Source: Petralouisia muris (lineage in GTDB: Bacteria > Bacillota > Clostridia > Lachnospirales > Lachnospiraceae). From it: 64,000 nt of DNA. Below the pieces are notes generated by a model. That model ran no database searches, had not been told where the DNA came from, and saw only the letters and a program-made list of their open reading frames with translations. Made by a program: the position numbers and the translations under genes. The DNA lies in the NCBI RefSeq assembly GCF_004793545.1, contig NZ_SRYA01000004.1, positions 62,001 through 126,000 of the forward strand, in the 5' to 3' direction. Positions 1 through 9,280 of this stretch are shown piece by piece (within the stretch, counting starts at the first letter, position 1; each line of letters begins with the position of its first letter).

Positions 1-203
1 GCGATCTTCTTTGCATTCTTCTTACCAGCCCACGTCAGCTCATATTTCTCACTATCCACCTCTGCAAACTGTCCTAATTCTTCTTTTAATGCCTCAAAAT
101 CAACCTCTCCATCCTTAACTGCTGATGGAAATAATTGTGCCAACTTCTTTACATTATCATCTACCACATCATTGATTTTCTGCTGTATCTTACTGTACTC
201 CAT
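1..203 (-). CDS. Site-specific DNA methyltransferase (type III Mod-like), N-terminal part only
   Basis: Only about the first 67 residues are in the window; the gene continues past the left edge. The reading frame opens at the ATG whose first base is 203 and begins MEYSKIQQKINDVVDD. The stretch that follows, containing LFPSAVKDGEVDF and KYELTWAGKKNAKKIA, matches the N-terminal helical region characteristic of COG2189 type III/Mod adenine methylases, where a LFPE-x-DGxIDF-x-LxxxLG segment precedes a W-x-GK motif. No catalytic motif is visible in this fragment. It is the last gene of the leftward defence operon, 41 bases after the metallo-hydrolase stop, so it would be co-transcribed with the other restriction genes. 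A matching Res subunit, if present, would lie beyond the window. Confidence 0.75.
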   Translation of the reverse strand, partial: MEYSKIQQKINDVVDDNVKKLAQLFPSAVKDGEVDFEALKEELGQFAEVDSEKYELTWAGKKNAKKI

Positions 204-244
204 TCTATAGTAACCTCCCATTAGTAATCTTGCCATTTTTTGCA

Positions 245-1189
245 CTACCCAACATTTACTCCACAAGCAGAGCACGATAATGATGACGTATTACTGCATT
301 CTGGCTTTACCGCATAATCCGAATCACTTACAACAATTTCCACATCACCATAACATTTTCGTGAAAGTGAATCCATATCACAGTGGCACAAGCTTGTAAA
401 CTCTGTACAGTAAATCTCCACATTTTTTTCTTTCAGTAACTTGATAGTATCACTACTTGGATGTCTATACCTTTTATTTTCACCTGTTGATATGATTGCA
501 ATATGTGGTTTCAACATATCTAATATATGTTCTGTACCCATTCCATTTTCGTCATTATAAAATGCACCGTGATGTGGCATCTTTAAAATATCACATTCCA
601 ATTCAGGCATACGCTCTAATAATCTTCTCCAACCATTATTTTCTAAATCACCTGTAAAGATAATTTTGCTCACTTCATTTTCATACAAGCATACAATCGA
701 CATATCATTTGTACTTTTATGCAAAAGGGCTTCTGTTTCTTCAGCCACATTCGGATAAATCAATGAAAATTTTGTAGTATTATTTGAGACTAATTCACGT
801 TTTTGTAAATCGGTATCATTTATTCCTCTTAATATGGTAATTCTCTGCTTATGATAAAGTTCCAAAAATCTCTTTAAAATGAGCTCCATCGTCTGTGTCG
901 GATTTCTTCTGTCAAAATTAAAGCATATTTTTTTTATAACACCCCGTATGGCAAATTTCTCCAAAAAGTCATTAACACCTCTACAATGATCTGCATCCAT
1001 ATGCGAAATAATCAGCATATCAACTATTTTAATCTCACTTTGAACCAATTCATTTATTAATTTATCTGCATCAACAATATCTATAACAATAGTCTTAACT
1101 CCACCTAAATGGAAGTCATTCATATAAATAACTGCACTGTCACCATGACCAACATCTAAAAATTTTATTTTCTCTCCATCACTTAACAT
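245..1189 (-). CDS. Metallo-beta-lactamase-fold hydrolase (ComEC C-terminal-like)
   Basis: About 314 residues. The zinc motif SHMDADH lies near residue 60 (the HxHxDH signature with Asp at the third position), followed by GDLENNG, MPHHGAFYN and a terminal HPSS segment. These are the metal-ligand landmarks of MBL-fold hydrolases related to the ComEC/Rec2 C-terminal domain. The ATG at 1189 is preferred over the further-upstream start at 1219 because GGGAGG sits 6 bases before it. It overlaps the end of the methylase gene by 11 bases, which suggests translational coupling. The C-terminus holds four cysteines (SLSCSACGVNVG tail). No signal peptide or membrane segment is seen, so it should be cytoplasmic. 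The substrate is unknown; a nuclease or phosphodiesterase role in the defence operon is inference from context. Confidence 0.75.
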   Translation of the reverse strand: MLSDGEKIKFLDVGHGDSAVIYMNDFHLGGVKTIVIDIVDADKLINELVQSEIKIVDMLIISHMDADHCRGVNDFLEKFAIRGVIKKICFNFDRRNPTQTMELILKRFLELYHKQRITILRGINDTDLQKRELVSNNTTKFSLIYPNVAEETEALLHKSTNDMSIVCLYENEVSKIIFTGDLENNGWRRLLERMPELECDILKMPHHGAFYNDENGMGTEHILDMLKPHIAIISTGENKRYRHPSSDTIKLLKEKNVEIYCTEFTSLCHCDMDSLSRKCYGDVEIVVSDSDYAVKPECSNTSSLSCSACGVNVG

Positions 1190-3827
1190 GGCTATCCTCC
1201 CTGCTCGATGATAAATCATTACTTAACATTTCAATGATGTCCTCGCTTTTAAGATACGAATATGCCAATGGTTTTATATCAAACAATTTCCCTTCGTAAT
1301 ATTTAGCAGAAAATTCTGCATTTTCCCGTAAGAACCATCCAGGCATCGTACTGGTTATTGCTATTTTCTGCTCACCAAACTCTGCCAGATAAACAAGACA
1401 ATACATTTCATCTATATTGATACATTCTACTTCACCGGAAACATTGGAATATTTCTGAGGTACAATTTCATTTTTTTCAATATCATTTTCAACACCATTA
1501 TATACCTCAAATAATTTTCTAATCTGATCACATTCCTCACAAGCCAATCCAAATGCTTCAAAAATAATATCATCAATCTTATTCTGAAATTCATTTACCA
1601 TTTTTTCATCATCTGAGCAATATGCATCCTTTATTCCCCAATAGTAACTTTCTATCTCTTTGATTTGACCTTCTGTAAATTTTGGAATCGGTATACTACG
1701 GATTGCTTTTGTCGTCAATGTCCGCTTTACACATTCCCGCCGCATGTAAGCATTAATTAATTTACTATTTATTAATGCACATATTACATAATCAGATATT
1801 TTTTCATCATTAGAAATCAAACAAAAAAATGAGTGACTAGGATACCGTCGGCTTTCATCCACAAATGCACTGATACATTCTATTTCACCTGGAGTTGATG
1901 ACATTTTTACCAATACTTTTCGTTCCGAAGAATAAATATATTCAAAATCTCTTCGCAGTCTAAATCCTCCATAATTCCCTTGTATTCTTTTTTCCTCCTC
2001 TTCTGCCATTGCATAATTTAAAAATTGTACACTATCCATCTCAGGTGAAATAACATATCTTCTAAAATTCTTTGCATTAGCAATATAAGGAACCCAACCA
2101 TCGTGATTCTGTTTTGAAAGGATATAAGATGGTGCCATAATTCCTGTGCCATTTTCGGTAATGTCGTTTATTGTTTTGGTATTTTCAACAATTTTCTGAA
2201 GTATTTTTTCAACTGGTGATATTTTCATTTCTCTGTCTCTTTTCCATTTAGACTGAATATTTACCGAAAATTCAAAGTCCCATTTTTTGCACTTAAAGTA
2301 CCTTCTCACAGAATATTTATTTCTTGCCAGCATTTTTATTTTAGTAATATTCTCCTTATCTACTTGTTTTTTCTGGGCAATCAGTACCATTGTAGAACAG
2401 TTGTTTTCAAATATTTGCCCCGGTAACATCCATAATTCCAATATATCCAACTCATTCAATAACCGTTCCCTCTGCATACTGCAGCTGTCATTTTGCATGA
2501 AACTTTCAGGCAAAACAATTCCTATATATCCACCATCATGTATCAGCCCCAAATACTTATCTACAAACGCTGCCGCTTTCTGTATCCTCTCACTATCCCC
2601 TCTTATTTCTCTATATGGAGGATTTCCTAAAATAACATAAGGCGTCCGAATTTCAGAAGTATTCATACGGAGCAAATTACCCGTCTTAATATTCCACTTG
2701 TTACCATACGGCAGACTATATAACAGTAATGACAACTTTGCAACTTCCGAAGCAAACTTATCTACATCATACCCCTGAATCATATTTGTTAAATACTCAT
2801 GCCTGTCAAAGTCCGCTTTTTCAAGGCTAATTAAATCTTCAAGCCTTTTACATGCACTTAATAACAAACTTCCGGAACCACATGTCCCGTCCAAAACAAA
2901 TCTATTATCAACCGGAATGTTTTCAAATGGTATGTGAGCGGCAATTTCTTGGCTCAATACTTTTGGTGTATAATAAATTCCAAATTCCTTTCTAATATTT
3001 TTTGCTTTGGATTCATTAAGTTGTAAAAGCGTTGATTCATAGAAATAGCCTAATAACTCATGATCTACACTTTGATAATTAATGCTGCATTCCAAACTCT
3101 CACATATTTTATCAGGAAGATTCTTTCCGTATTTTTTCATTAGCTTGTCATCAAAATATTCCTTATATGTTTGTGACAACTTGTCAAAAAGCTGCCATAT
3201 GTTTGGCATTTTTTCATTACTATATACCTTGCTGTTTATGATTAAAGCAGAAATAATATGCATTGTAATACTGGTAACATTATTTATATCCCGCTCATTA
3301 TTCTTTTTTATGCTTTCCAAATACGTTTTTGCTGCTGTTATTCCTTTTTCAAACTCTTCACTTAGAATTTTGCATGTTGCTTTTCTTGAAAAGTCAATCA
3401 ATCCTAATGCTTCAAAGATATTTAACTGTTTATATCCCATTTTTGAAGCAATCAAATTTTCTGACATAAACTCAAATCTATTTTTCTCAAAATATAAATA
3501 AACTATATTTTCCTGAGCATCATTTAAGAGTTCATTTTTGTCAGGTTCTATTTTCCAAACACGCACATTATCCGATTTAGAAATAACTAGTATAGGAGCT
3601 GCTAAATATTTTGCTCCCTCAATATATTTCGCTTCCTCATTATCATCATTTACTCTCTGCATTGCAATACATGAAGTTGATATATCTTTTAAATATTTAT
3701 CACTAAATGCAACATAATCAAACTTTATAGCAGATGTTCCATTTATTTGAACTGAATAACCCTCGAAAATATGTTCATTACTATACCCCAATGAATTAAG
3801 AACATTCTTCATATAAGTACTACCCAT
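1179..3827 (-). CDS. Eco57I-like N6-adenine DNA methylase / type IIG-like restriction-modification protein
   Basis: About 882 residues, with an ATG at 3827 preceded at 9 bases by GGAG. Methylase motif I is DGTCGSGSLL (near residue 310). The catalytic NPPY motif, in VILGNPPYREIRG, is near residue 398. FGIYYTPKVLSQEIA before motif I is typical of the N6_Mtase/Eco57I family. The C-terminal third (around residues 560-720) contains the SSxRxxLVKM-like and PxxxxF segments of target-recognition domains. The N-terminal ~150 residues (FDYVAF, AKYLAAPILVISKSDNVRVWKI) look like the nuclease-like N-terminal module seen in type IIG/ISP enzymes, but I cannot identify catalytic residues with certainty. It would methylate adenine and possibly also cut DNA. 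It lies between the DUF4391-like gene and the MBL gene. Confidence 0.8.
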   Translation of the reverse strand: MGSTYMKNVLNSLGYSNEHIFEGYSVQINGTSAIKFDYVAFSDKYLKDISTSCIAMQRVNDDNEEAKYIEGAKYLAAPILVISKSDNVRVWKIEPDKNELLNDAQENIVYLYFEKNRFEFMSENLIASKMGYKQLNIFEALGLIDFSRKATCKILSEEFEKGITAAKTYLESIKKNNERDINNVTSITMHIISALIINSKVYSNEKMPNIWQLFDKLSQTYKEYFDDKLMKKYGKNLPDKICESLECSINYQSVDHELLGYFYESTLLQLNESKAKNIRKEFGIYYTPKVLSQEIAAHIPFENIPVDNRFVLDGTCGSGSLLLSACKRLEDLISLEKADFDRHEYLTNMIQGYDVDKFASEVAKLSLLLYSLPYGNKWNIKTGNLLRMNTSEIRTPYVILGNPPYREIRGDSERIQKAAAFVDKYLGLIHDGGYIGIVLPESFMQNDSCSMQRERLLNELDILELWMLPGQIFENNCSTMVLIAQKKQVDKENITKIKMLARNKYSVRRYFKCKKWDFEFSVNIQSKWKRDREMKISPVEKILQKIVENTKTINDITENGTGIMAPSYILSKQNHDGWVPYIANAKNFRRYVISPEMDSVQFLNYAMAEEEEKRIQGNYGGFRLRRDFEYIYSSERKVLVKMSSTPGEIECISAFVDESRRYPSHSFFCLISNDEKISDYVICALINSKLINAYMRRECVKRTLTTKAIRSIPIPKFTEGQIKEIESYYWGIKDAYCSDDEKMVNEFQNKIDDIIFEAFGLACEECDQIRKLFEVYNGVENDIEKNEIVPQKYSNVSGEVECINIDEMYCLVYLAEFGEQKIAITSTMPGWFLRENAEFSAKYYEGKLFDIKPLAYSYLKSEDIIEMLSNDLSSSREDSHVK

Positions 3828-3922
3828 CACTAATTTCTCCTTTTTAGCAAATATTTACTTCCTAATCTTTATTATTTTACAGAGTAACTCCATTATATTT
3901 TCGTTCTTACATGATGACAAAA

Positions 3923-4645
3923 TCATTTAATATTAATATCATCCATGCTCCGAATAACCTCTTTAATTTCCTTATTCAGATTCATCTTTTCAGCACCAGT
4001 TACTGCCTTTTTCAACATGCCCCTTGCATCAACCAGTTTCTTATAATATGTATACAACAATTCCATATGTTTATTATCGTACCACCCATTTCCATCTAAA
4101 ATAAGCTCCGTACCGGAATATGCGCTCTCATTCATTATCATATAAGTTCTATAATACCATTCCTTATACAAATTTATCTTGTTTGTCTTATTTTTTATCT
4201 GCACATAATCCAAATATTTCAGTAGTCTGTTTCTTCCATCATCCGGCAATCCCACTGGATAACTCTCTGTTAGAACGCTATGCTCAACCACTATTTGGTT
4301 CTCGTCAGTCTGATTCAATCGCTTCATTGCGAATGAATACAATTCATGCTGTGAATCATGCATATGAAAGACACATAACGGCTTAATCAGATTCTGATAA
4401 ACAGATGCCAAATATGGTGCTACTTTGATACTTTGTAGTTCCATTTCATAAAACTGAACCACCTCACATCTGTATTCATCATTAATTACAGATCGAATCT
4501 CTTCCCCTGCAATCTGATACATAAGTCTTACTTCTTTGACCGCATCTTTAATACGCTTTTTATCCTCTGGCTTTAAATCTTTCGGTATAAAGTCTTTCAA
4601 AGCCAGTTTGACATCAATCTTATAATGTTCTGGTATATTAAACAT
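3923..4645 (-). CDS. DUF4391-like protein of restriction operon
   Basis: 240 residues starting MFNIPEHYKIDVKLALKDFI. It has an alpha/beta, Glu/Lys-rich composition and no obvious enzymatic motif. The N-terminal pattern (short hydrophobic start, then an FIPKD segment), the central VVQFYEMEL region and its position directly after a SNF2-type helicase fit DUF4391, a domain found almost only in restriction-type operons beside helicases and Mod methylases. The function of the family is unknown to me. It lies 35 bases downstream of the helicase stop and 92 bases upstream of the methylase start, all on the same strand. The DUF assignment comes from remembered neighbourhood and general resemblance, not from a profile search. 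Confidence 0.55.
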   Translation of the reverse strand: MFNIPEHYKIDVKLALKDFIPKDLKPEDKKRIKDAVKEVRLMYQIAGEEIRSVINDEYRCEVVQFYEMELQSIKVAPYLASVYQNLIKPLCVFHMHDSQHELYSFAMKRLNQTDENQIVVEHSVLTESYPVGLPDDGRNRLLKYLDYVQIKNKTNKINLYKEWYYRTYMIMNESAYSGTELILDGNGWYDNKHMELLYTYYKKLVDARGMLKKAVTGAEKMNLNKEIKEVIRSMDDINIK

Positions 4646-4680
4646 GACATTCCTACCCCATAAAAATAGTCTGCAACATA

Positions 4681-7600
4681 TTAAGAGAAATCTTCCACAA
4701 CCAAAAATGAAACCAGCTCAAAATCATCAGCAGTCTCTTCTGCAAATGCATTGTTAAATCCACCAAAATCAAACATCATCTGAACAGCCTTGGATTCTTC
4801 CTCTCCCTTAATAGATCGAATCGCTTTATTTAGCAACTCTGAGTAGAACTCCATCTTTGTAGCGTTCTTTGTTCGCTCAAAGAATTTTCCAAACAATTCC
4901 ATGACAGGTACACTTTTACCATAGCATAATTTTCTGAACTGTTTTACTACCTCTCTGGCTTGCCCATTACCATATAATACTGTACCATCATTTAATATAT
5001 AAATCAGATAGTATGGATACAAAGAACTATCTGACTTTGGCTTGTCCATATCATTACGGTGTTTAAAGCAAAAAAGCACTCCCTTATGCTCACTGTCTGT
5101 AACCGAATAAATACCTCTCGGAATTTTCTTAATCTCCGGCACTGAATGTATGTATTCTGATAATTCATTTAGGTACTCATTCATATTAAGGTCTGTAAGC
5201 GAAAGATTCTCACTGGCATCTTCAATATCAATCACTTCTTGCTGTAATCTTTCCAACTGCCGCTTTCTAAAATTAAAATCATTCATTTCAGGAGTCAGAA
5301 TATCTTCATCACCCGTCGAAACCAGATTCATAGTTGTCATCTTTCCTTTCACCCGTTGCTCTAAGCCTAAGTATTCGTTCAGTTCCATAGCCGGAAAGAA
5401 ATTTATCATCTGAATATTCGTGTTTTTACTCCCAATTCTGTCAATACGACCAAATCTCTGAATCAATGACACCGGATTCCACTGAATGTCATAATTAATC
5501 ACCGTGTCACAATCTTGCAAATTCTGCCCTTCTGATATACAGTCTGTACCAATCAGCAGGTCAATCCGTTCCTCTACCGGAATCTCCCTTTTCATTTTTG
5601 ACATCGGAGAGAATGCACATAATACGGAATTAAAATCTGCATCCACATTACGATTATTGCATCGGATATCTTTTCCCGTAATGCAGGCAGTATATATACC
5701 ATACTCTTTTATAAAGTCTGCAAGTTCACGATACAAATAATCTGCCGTATCAGCAAATGCCGTAAAAATCAATATTTTACAATTATCTGTATTATAAGGA
5801 GTTTCTGTTACTTTATTGATAAGAATCTCTCGAAGATCTTGTAATTTCTGATCTCGCCTCTCATCCAAAATCCGTTTCGCATTCTTATGGATTTGTTGAA
5901 TAATATATTTATCGCTTGCCAAGTCATCCAAATAATCATCCACACGAAGATGCTTTACATCTATCTCATACTTTCCTTCCAAATATAATTCTTCATCTTC
6001 CAGTTCTCCATTCTCCTCGTCAAGCTGTCCGCTTCCTCTTAATAATAATTGCTCTGTTCGTTCAATACGTTCCAAAAGCCTGCGCAATGTTTCCTCAAAC
6101 GAATACACAGAACTTTCCAGCCGCTTAAAGAGATTAAATCTATGTAAAATAATCATGCCTCTGGATTGTGTATCAAACTCCATTCGCCCGCCATGTTTTC
6201 CGATTAATGAATATTTCTGAAGATATATCTTTTTACAATCTTCTCTGATATATCTTGTAGGCGTATATACACTTAAAATAAGAGCCTCCAACAGTTCATT
6301 CGTTGCCTTAAAATTAAGCAATTCCCCCTTGGTGTCAATATCACTATTTAACGTTTTTGGTTCATTCTTATTGGGGAACTGTCCTACACCATTATTGCCA
6401 TAGTAATTTGTAATGTGCTTTCGACTTCTGGAAATTGTCATAAGTTCCAGCAATTTATAAAAATCCGATGGTAAACTATCTAACAGTTCTTCTTTCTTAT
6501 GTGCAGGTTGTTTTTCCCATGCGTTGATACAAGCAGAGGTTTTTCTTAAGAGATTGTCTATACTGGAAATACCCTCTTCTGCGAAAGCATAGTCCTTATC
6601 CCCCGTAATAATACTAATCTGATTTTTCAAATCAACCAAACTATTATTAACGGGTGTTGCTGATAACATAAGCACCTTTGTATTATTATTACCATGTTTA
6701 ATAACATCTTGCATCAGTCTTGCATAACGTGTCATAATAAGTTGATCATTCTCATCATATCTGTCGTTACGATTTCTAAAATTATGAGATTCATCAATCA
6801 CAACAAGATCATACAATCCCCAGTCAAACTTTTTTAAATCCTGTCCTGAACGTGACATACCGCTATATCTGGACAAATCAGTATGGAACATAATTCTGTA
6901 ATTAAAAGTTTCGTGTAAGAATGAATCTTTATAATCTCCTCGAAATGAGTTCCAATTATCGTACAATTTTGCTGGTGTAAGAACCAATACCCTGTTCATC
7001 CCAATCTCAAAATATTTAATAATGGCAAGAGCTTCAAATGTCTTGCCAAGACCAACAGAATCCGCAATGATACAGCCGCCATAGGTATTCAACTTGCGGA
7101 TTGCCGATACAACACAATCTTTTTGGAAATCATACAATGCATTCCAAATTTCAGTTTTCTTAAATCTAGTACTGTCCTTCTCAAATCGTTCTACACCAAC
7201 GTCCAACTGATTTCCGAATAATTCATTCAGAGTAAAATAATATAAAAATTCTGGTGAATGTTCTTTATATACATACCGCAAACTAGCCAGCAATTCCTCT
7301 TTATAATCTACAGACACTTGCTCATTAAACCAAATTTGTTTAAAAATGTCTAATGCGCCTAATATCTGCTCTCTGTCAGCGCTACCATTTAAAATAGTGT
7401 CAAAATTAATATTATTAAATGATTCTCTGCTCATTTTCTTAGATACTTCCAATGAAGATGAGCCTTGGATCATGAAGTCTTCATCAATAATCAGAACATT
7501 CCCACCAATACGAATCCCTGTGTTTACCTTACGAATATTAACATGTTTCTGTATAAAATCATGCATATTCCGAGCTTTTGAAAAATGCTGTAGTTTATTC

Positions 7601-7866
7601 TTCTCAGTAATATCATATGAATTAAATAATATATCCGTAGGGTTGATTTCAAATTCATGCGCAATCTCTGCCTGATGAGGCAAAAATTTTACATCACGTA
7701 TTACAAAATTTATCTCTTTTACGTTATGCAAATTTTTTTCTAATAAAGAAAACACCGCTATCGTCAGCTTATCATTGACGATATTAACTACCGCATTTTT
7801 CTTATTCTGAAGAACTTCGTTAATTTTCTCAATCATCTGCTCATTTGAATTAATAACATTTGTCAT
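4681..7866 (-). CDS. SNF2/DEAD-family helicase with PLD-like N-terminal domain
   Basis: 1061 residues. The N-terminal ~160 residues resemble a phospholipase D-like domain (GNVLIIDEDFMIQGSSSLE). Then come Walker A DSVGLGKT (about residue 268), DESH box VVIDESHNFRNRN (about 355), motif III LMLSATPVNN, and C-terminal helicase motifs LIGTDCISEGQNLQ and QRFGRIDR (about 800). These define a superfamily 2 ATPase translocase such as those in type III-like restriction and DISARM-like systems. The ATG at 7866 overlaps the stop of the small HTH gene as ATGA, which implies coupled translation. It probably provides DNA translocation for the system; the nuclease partner may be the methylase protein or an MBL or PLD domain. 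No catalytic HKD pair is evident, so the PLD domain may be structural. Confidence 0.85.
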   Translation of the reverse strand: MTNVINSNEQMIEKINEVLQNKKNAVVNIVNDKLTIAVFSLLEKNLHNVKEINFVIRDVKFLPHQAEIAHEFEINPTDILFNSYDITEKNKLQHFSKARNMHDFIQKHVNIRKVNTGIRIGGNVLIIDEDFMIQGSSSLEVSKKMSRESFNNINFDTILNGSADREQILGALDIFKQIWFNEQVSVDYKEELLASLRYVYKEHSPEFLYYFTLNELFGNQLDVGVERFEKDSTRFKKTEIWNALYDFQKDCVVSAIRKLNTYGGCIIADSVGLGKTFEALAIIKYFEIGMNRVLVLTPAKLYDNWNSFRGDYKDSFLHETFNYRIMFHTDLSRYSGMSRSGQDLKKFDWGLYDLVVIDESHNFRNRNDRYDENDQLIMTRYARLMQDVIKHGNNNTKVLMLSATPVNNSLVDLKNQISIITGDKDYAFAEEGISSIDNLLRKTSACINAWEKQPAHKKEELLDSLPSDFYKLLELMTISRSRKHITNYYGNNGVGQFPNKNEPKTLNSDIDTKGELLNFKATNELLEALILSVYTPTRYIREDCKKIYLQKYSLIGKHGGRMEFDTQSRGMIILHRFNLFKRLESSVYSFEETLRRLLERIERTEQLLLRGSGQLDEENGELEDEELYLEGKYEIDVKHLRVDDYLDDLASDKYIIQQIHKNAKRILDERRDQKLQDLREILINKVTETPYNTDNCKILIFTAFADTADYLYRELADFIKEYGIYTACITGKDIRCNNRNVDADFNSVLCAFSPMSKMKREIPVEERIDLLIGTDCISEGQNLQDCDTVINYDIQWNPVSLIQRFGRIDRIGSKNTNIQMINFFPAMELNEYLGLEQRVKGKMTTMNLVSTGDEDILTPEMNDFNFRKRQLERLQQEVIDIEDASENLSLTDLNMNEYLNELSEYIHSVPEIKKIPRGIYSVTDSEHKGVLFCFKHRNDMDKPKSDSSLYPYYLIYILNDGTVLYGNGQAREVVKQFRKLCYGKSVPVMELFGKFFERTKNATKMEFYSELLNKAIRSIKGEEESKAVQMMFDFGGFNNAFAEETADDFELVSFLVVEDFS

Positions 7867-8045
7867 TCAGCCGTTTTCTCCTTTTTACGCCTTGCATCAG
7901 CAGGTTTCTTTGCATCAGCAGGTATTAGCCACATTTTACCTTTCTTAATCACTCCATCTATCCTTCCATCTATACAAAGTGTAATAATTCTCCTTGAAGA
8001 AATATTCCACTTTTTAGACATTTCTACTGTTGTTAAATACTCCAT
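7863..8045 (-). CDS. Small helix-turn-helix DNA-binding protein (excisionase/MerR-like)
   Basis: 60 residues. The start MEYLTTVEMSKKWNIS is chosen at 8045 because AGGAGG ends 8 bases upstream; the in-frame ATG at 8081 lies upstream of the -10 box and cannot be used from the promoter seen here. The helix-turn-helix (VEMSKKWNISSRRIITLC) followed by a wing (GVIKKGKMWLIP) and a basic tail is the single-domain winged HTH common in Clostridia mobile elements. It is the first gene of the defence operon and overlaps the helicase start by 4 bases. It resembles the HTH protein at 11962-12144, also the first gene of an operon. It is probably an autoregulator of the operon; that is inference. Confidence 0.75.
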   Translation of the reverse strand: MEYLTTVEMSKKWNISSRRIITLCIDGRIDGVIKKGKMWLIPADAKKPADARRKKEKTAE

Positions 8046-8069
8046 ATCCATAACCTCCTGCCACTTCCC

Positions 8070-8098
8070 ATTATATTCCATTATCGGAACAAAAGCAA
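8070..8098 (-). promoter_or_regulatory. Sigma-A-type promoter of the defence operon
   Basis: On the minus strand, -35 TTGCTT (8098-8093) and -10 TATAAT (8075-8070) are separated by 17 bases. The predicted start is near 8063, giving a leader of under 20 bases before the HTH gene. Confidence 0.7.
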
Positions 8099-8153
8099 TT
8101 ACCTATTTAATGTTACTAATTTCATAAATTATCTTGCTAAAAATCATCGTTCC

Positions 8154-8537
8154 CTATTTCTCTACTTTTTCCTCTCTGATTACCTCTGATTTTTTCCCTG
8201 AAAAAGCTTGGTTTTTCCCCTGCCATTGTTCATTGAACTCCTGAAAAACACTTCCGTAAAAGATTTCTTCATCATTTTCAGATACATCATGCTCTGCCTG
8301 AAAGCGGTAAAATGCTTCGTAAAATGAAATATCACCATTACTCTTTTTGTCTGCTCCCGATGTGATTTCTGATTCTTTGTTCCGAACCTTCTCCGAATTT
8401 TCTGTCACATATGCTGATTTATCTGCTTTTTCCGGCTCTTCTCGCCATTCCTCATAATCATCAATGTACTGTTTTGCTTCCTCAATATCCTGCATGGTAC
8501 GCCTGTATTCCATATGCTTCTGCTCTTTCTCCTGCAT
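8154..8537 (-). CDS. Hypothetical protein, probably mobile-element remnant
   Basis: 127 residues starting MQEKEQKHMEYRRTMQDI, very rich in Glu and Lys (KADKSAYVTENSEKV, FYEAFYRFQAEHDV). No recognised domain. Its start lies inside the end of the ParM-like fragment, which reads in another frame. The bases around 8530-8555 contain the short repeat GCAGGAGA twice, so the 5' end seems to be a recombination junction rather than a natural start. It may be the C-terminal part of a conjugative-element accessory protein. Low certainty that it is expressed. Confidence 0.4.
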   Translation of the reverse strand: MQEKEQKHMEYRRTMQDIEEAKQYIDDYEEWREEPEKADKSAYVTENSEKVRNKESEITSGADKKSNGDISFYEAFYRFQAEHDVSENDEEIFYGSVFQEFNEQWQGKNQAFSGKKSEVIREEKVEK

Positions 8538-8874
8538 ATACTGTCTCCTGCACCCACTTCAACGGAAGTCCTACTGCAAGATGTACTCTAGCAGATGTTA
8601 ATTCCCTTGCACTCAGTTCTTTTGCGATTGCCGCAAGCGTCAGGATATAATTATCATCATCTGATTGCTTTTCAGCGATAAAGCTCTTATGACCTTCCCC
8701 GATAATGTTGAAATATCCGTCATACTCCAGATAATCCTTACTGAAAGTTGGCGCTTTCTCACTCTTAATCAGTGCTGTTGGAAATACCCTATGTGCTGTT
8801 TTGATATTTCCATATCCATGATCAATTCCTAATATCAATGTTCCAATCATGTTATATTCTCTTATATTCACCAT
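8482..8874 (-). pseudogene. ParM/StbA actin-like plasmid segregation ATPase, 5' fragment
   Basis: The N-terminal ~110 residues match the ParM/StbA actin-like family: LILGIDHGYGNIKT is the phosphate-1 loop, FNIIGEGHKSFI and HLAVGLPLKWVQ are typical of ParM proteins of Clostridia conjugative elements. Full-length family members have about 300 residues. Here the homology stops at KWVQE and about 18 unrelated residues follow before a stop, so the ATPase lacks most of subdomains 1A and 2. It would normally segregate a plasmid or excised element. The break coincides with the start of the overlapping 127-residue reading frame, which indicates a deletion junction. Confidence 0.65.
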
Positions 8875-8901
8875 AATTTTTCCCTCTCTTTTCGTTTCAA
8901 T

Positions 8902-9280
8902 TTAGTGATAACAGTAGACAAGATCATGAAGAATCACTTCCTCTGCCATTGCCTTAGCTTGTTCCCGAAGCCACCACATTTCCATTGTAGAATCTGGATT
9001 CTTCGGTTTATGCTTCTGTAAATACTGCTGCATAATCCTGTCCAACAGTTCGTTAGCTTCCTCATTTACTTCCGCTGCCTTTTGCTTCAACTGCCCTGTA
9101 CGAACTAAACCATAATATCTGTCCGGCTGGTTTTATTTCAGATACTTTTTCCATAAATCTCCATATTTTCCCGAAAAGGTATCCTGCTCTGCTTCTGTAA
9201 CACGGATATTAGGATATAAAATACCGTCTCTCTGTGTAAGTACCGCCCATCTGTTCAAATATTGATTTTTCTCTGCTCAT
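8902..9280 (-). pseudogene. TnpV-like transposon protein, frameshifted
   Basis: Reading from the ATG at 9280, SIFEQMGGTYT is the hallmark N-terminus of TnpV proteins of clostridial conjugative transposons. The match then moves to a second frame (ILYPNIRVTEAEQ, then KYGDLWKKYLK) and to a third (YYGLVRTGQLKQKAAEVNEE to the stop at 8902, ending LVYCYH). At least two frameshifts therefore interrupt a protein of about 120 residues. The last 62 codons alone could look like a gene starting at TTG 9090, but the homology shows it is a remnant. It supports the view that 8.1-9.9 kb is decayed conjugative-element DNA. Confidence 0.7.

Noticed and set aside
8046-8081. Longer start for the HTH gene at 8081
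   Set aside because: The in-frame ATG there lies between the -35 and -10 elements, upstream of the predicted transcript start; 8045 has a perfect ribosome site.
1-8098. DISARM or BREX assignment for the defence operon
   Set aside because: The helicase and methylase would suit DISARM, but no DrmA/DrmB-type protein is present, and no PglZ, BrxC or Lon-like protein for BREX.
8902-9090. Independent 62-residue gene
   Set aside because: It starts at TTG without a ribosome site, and its homology continues upstream in other frames as TnpV.
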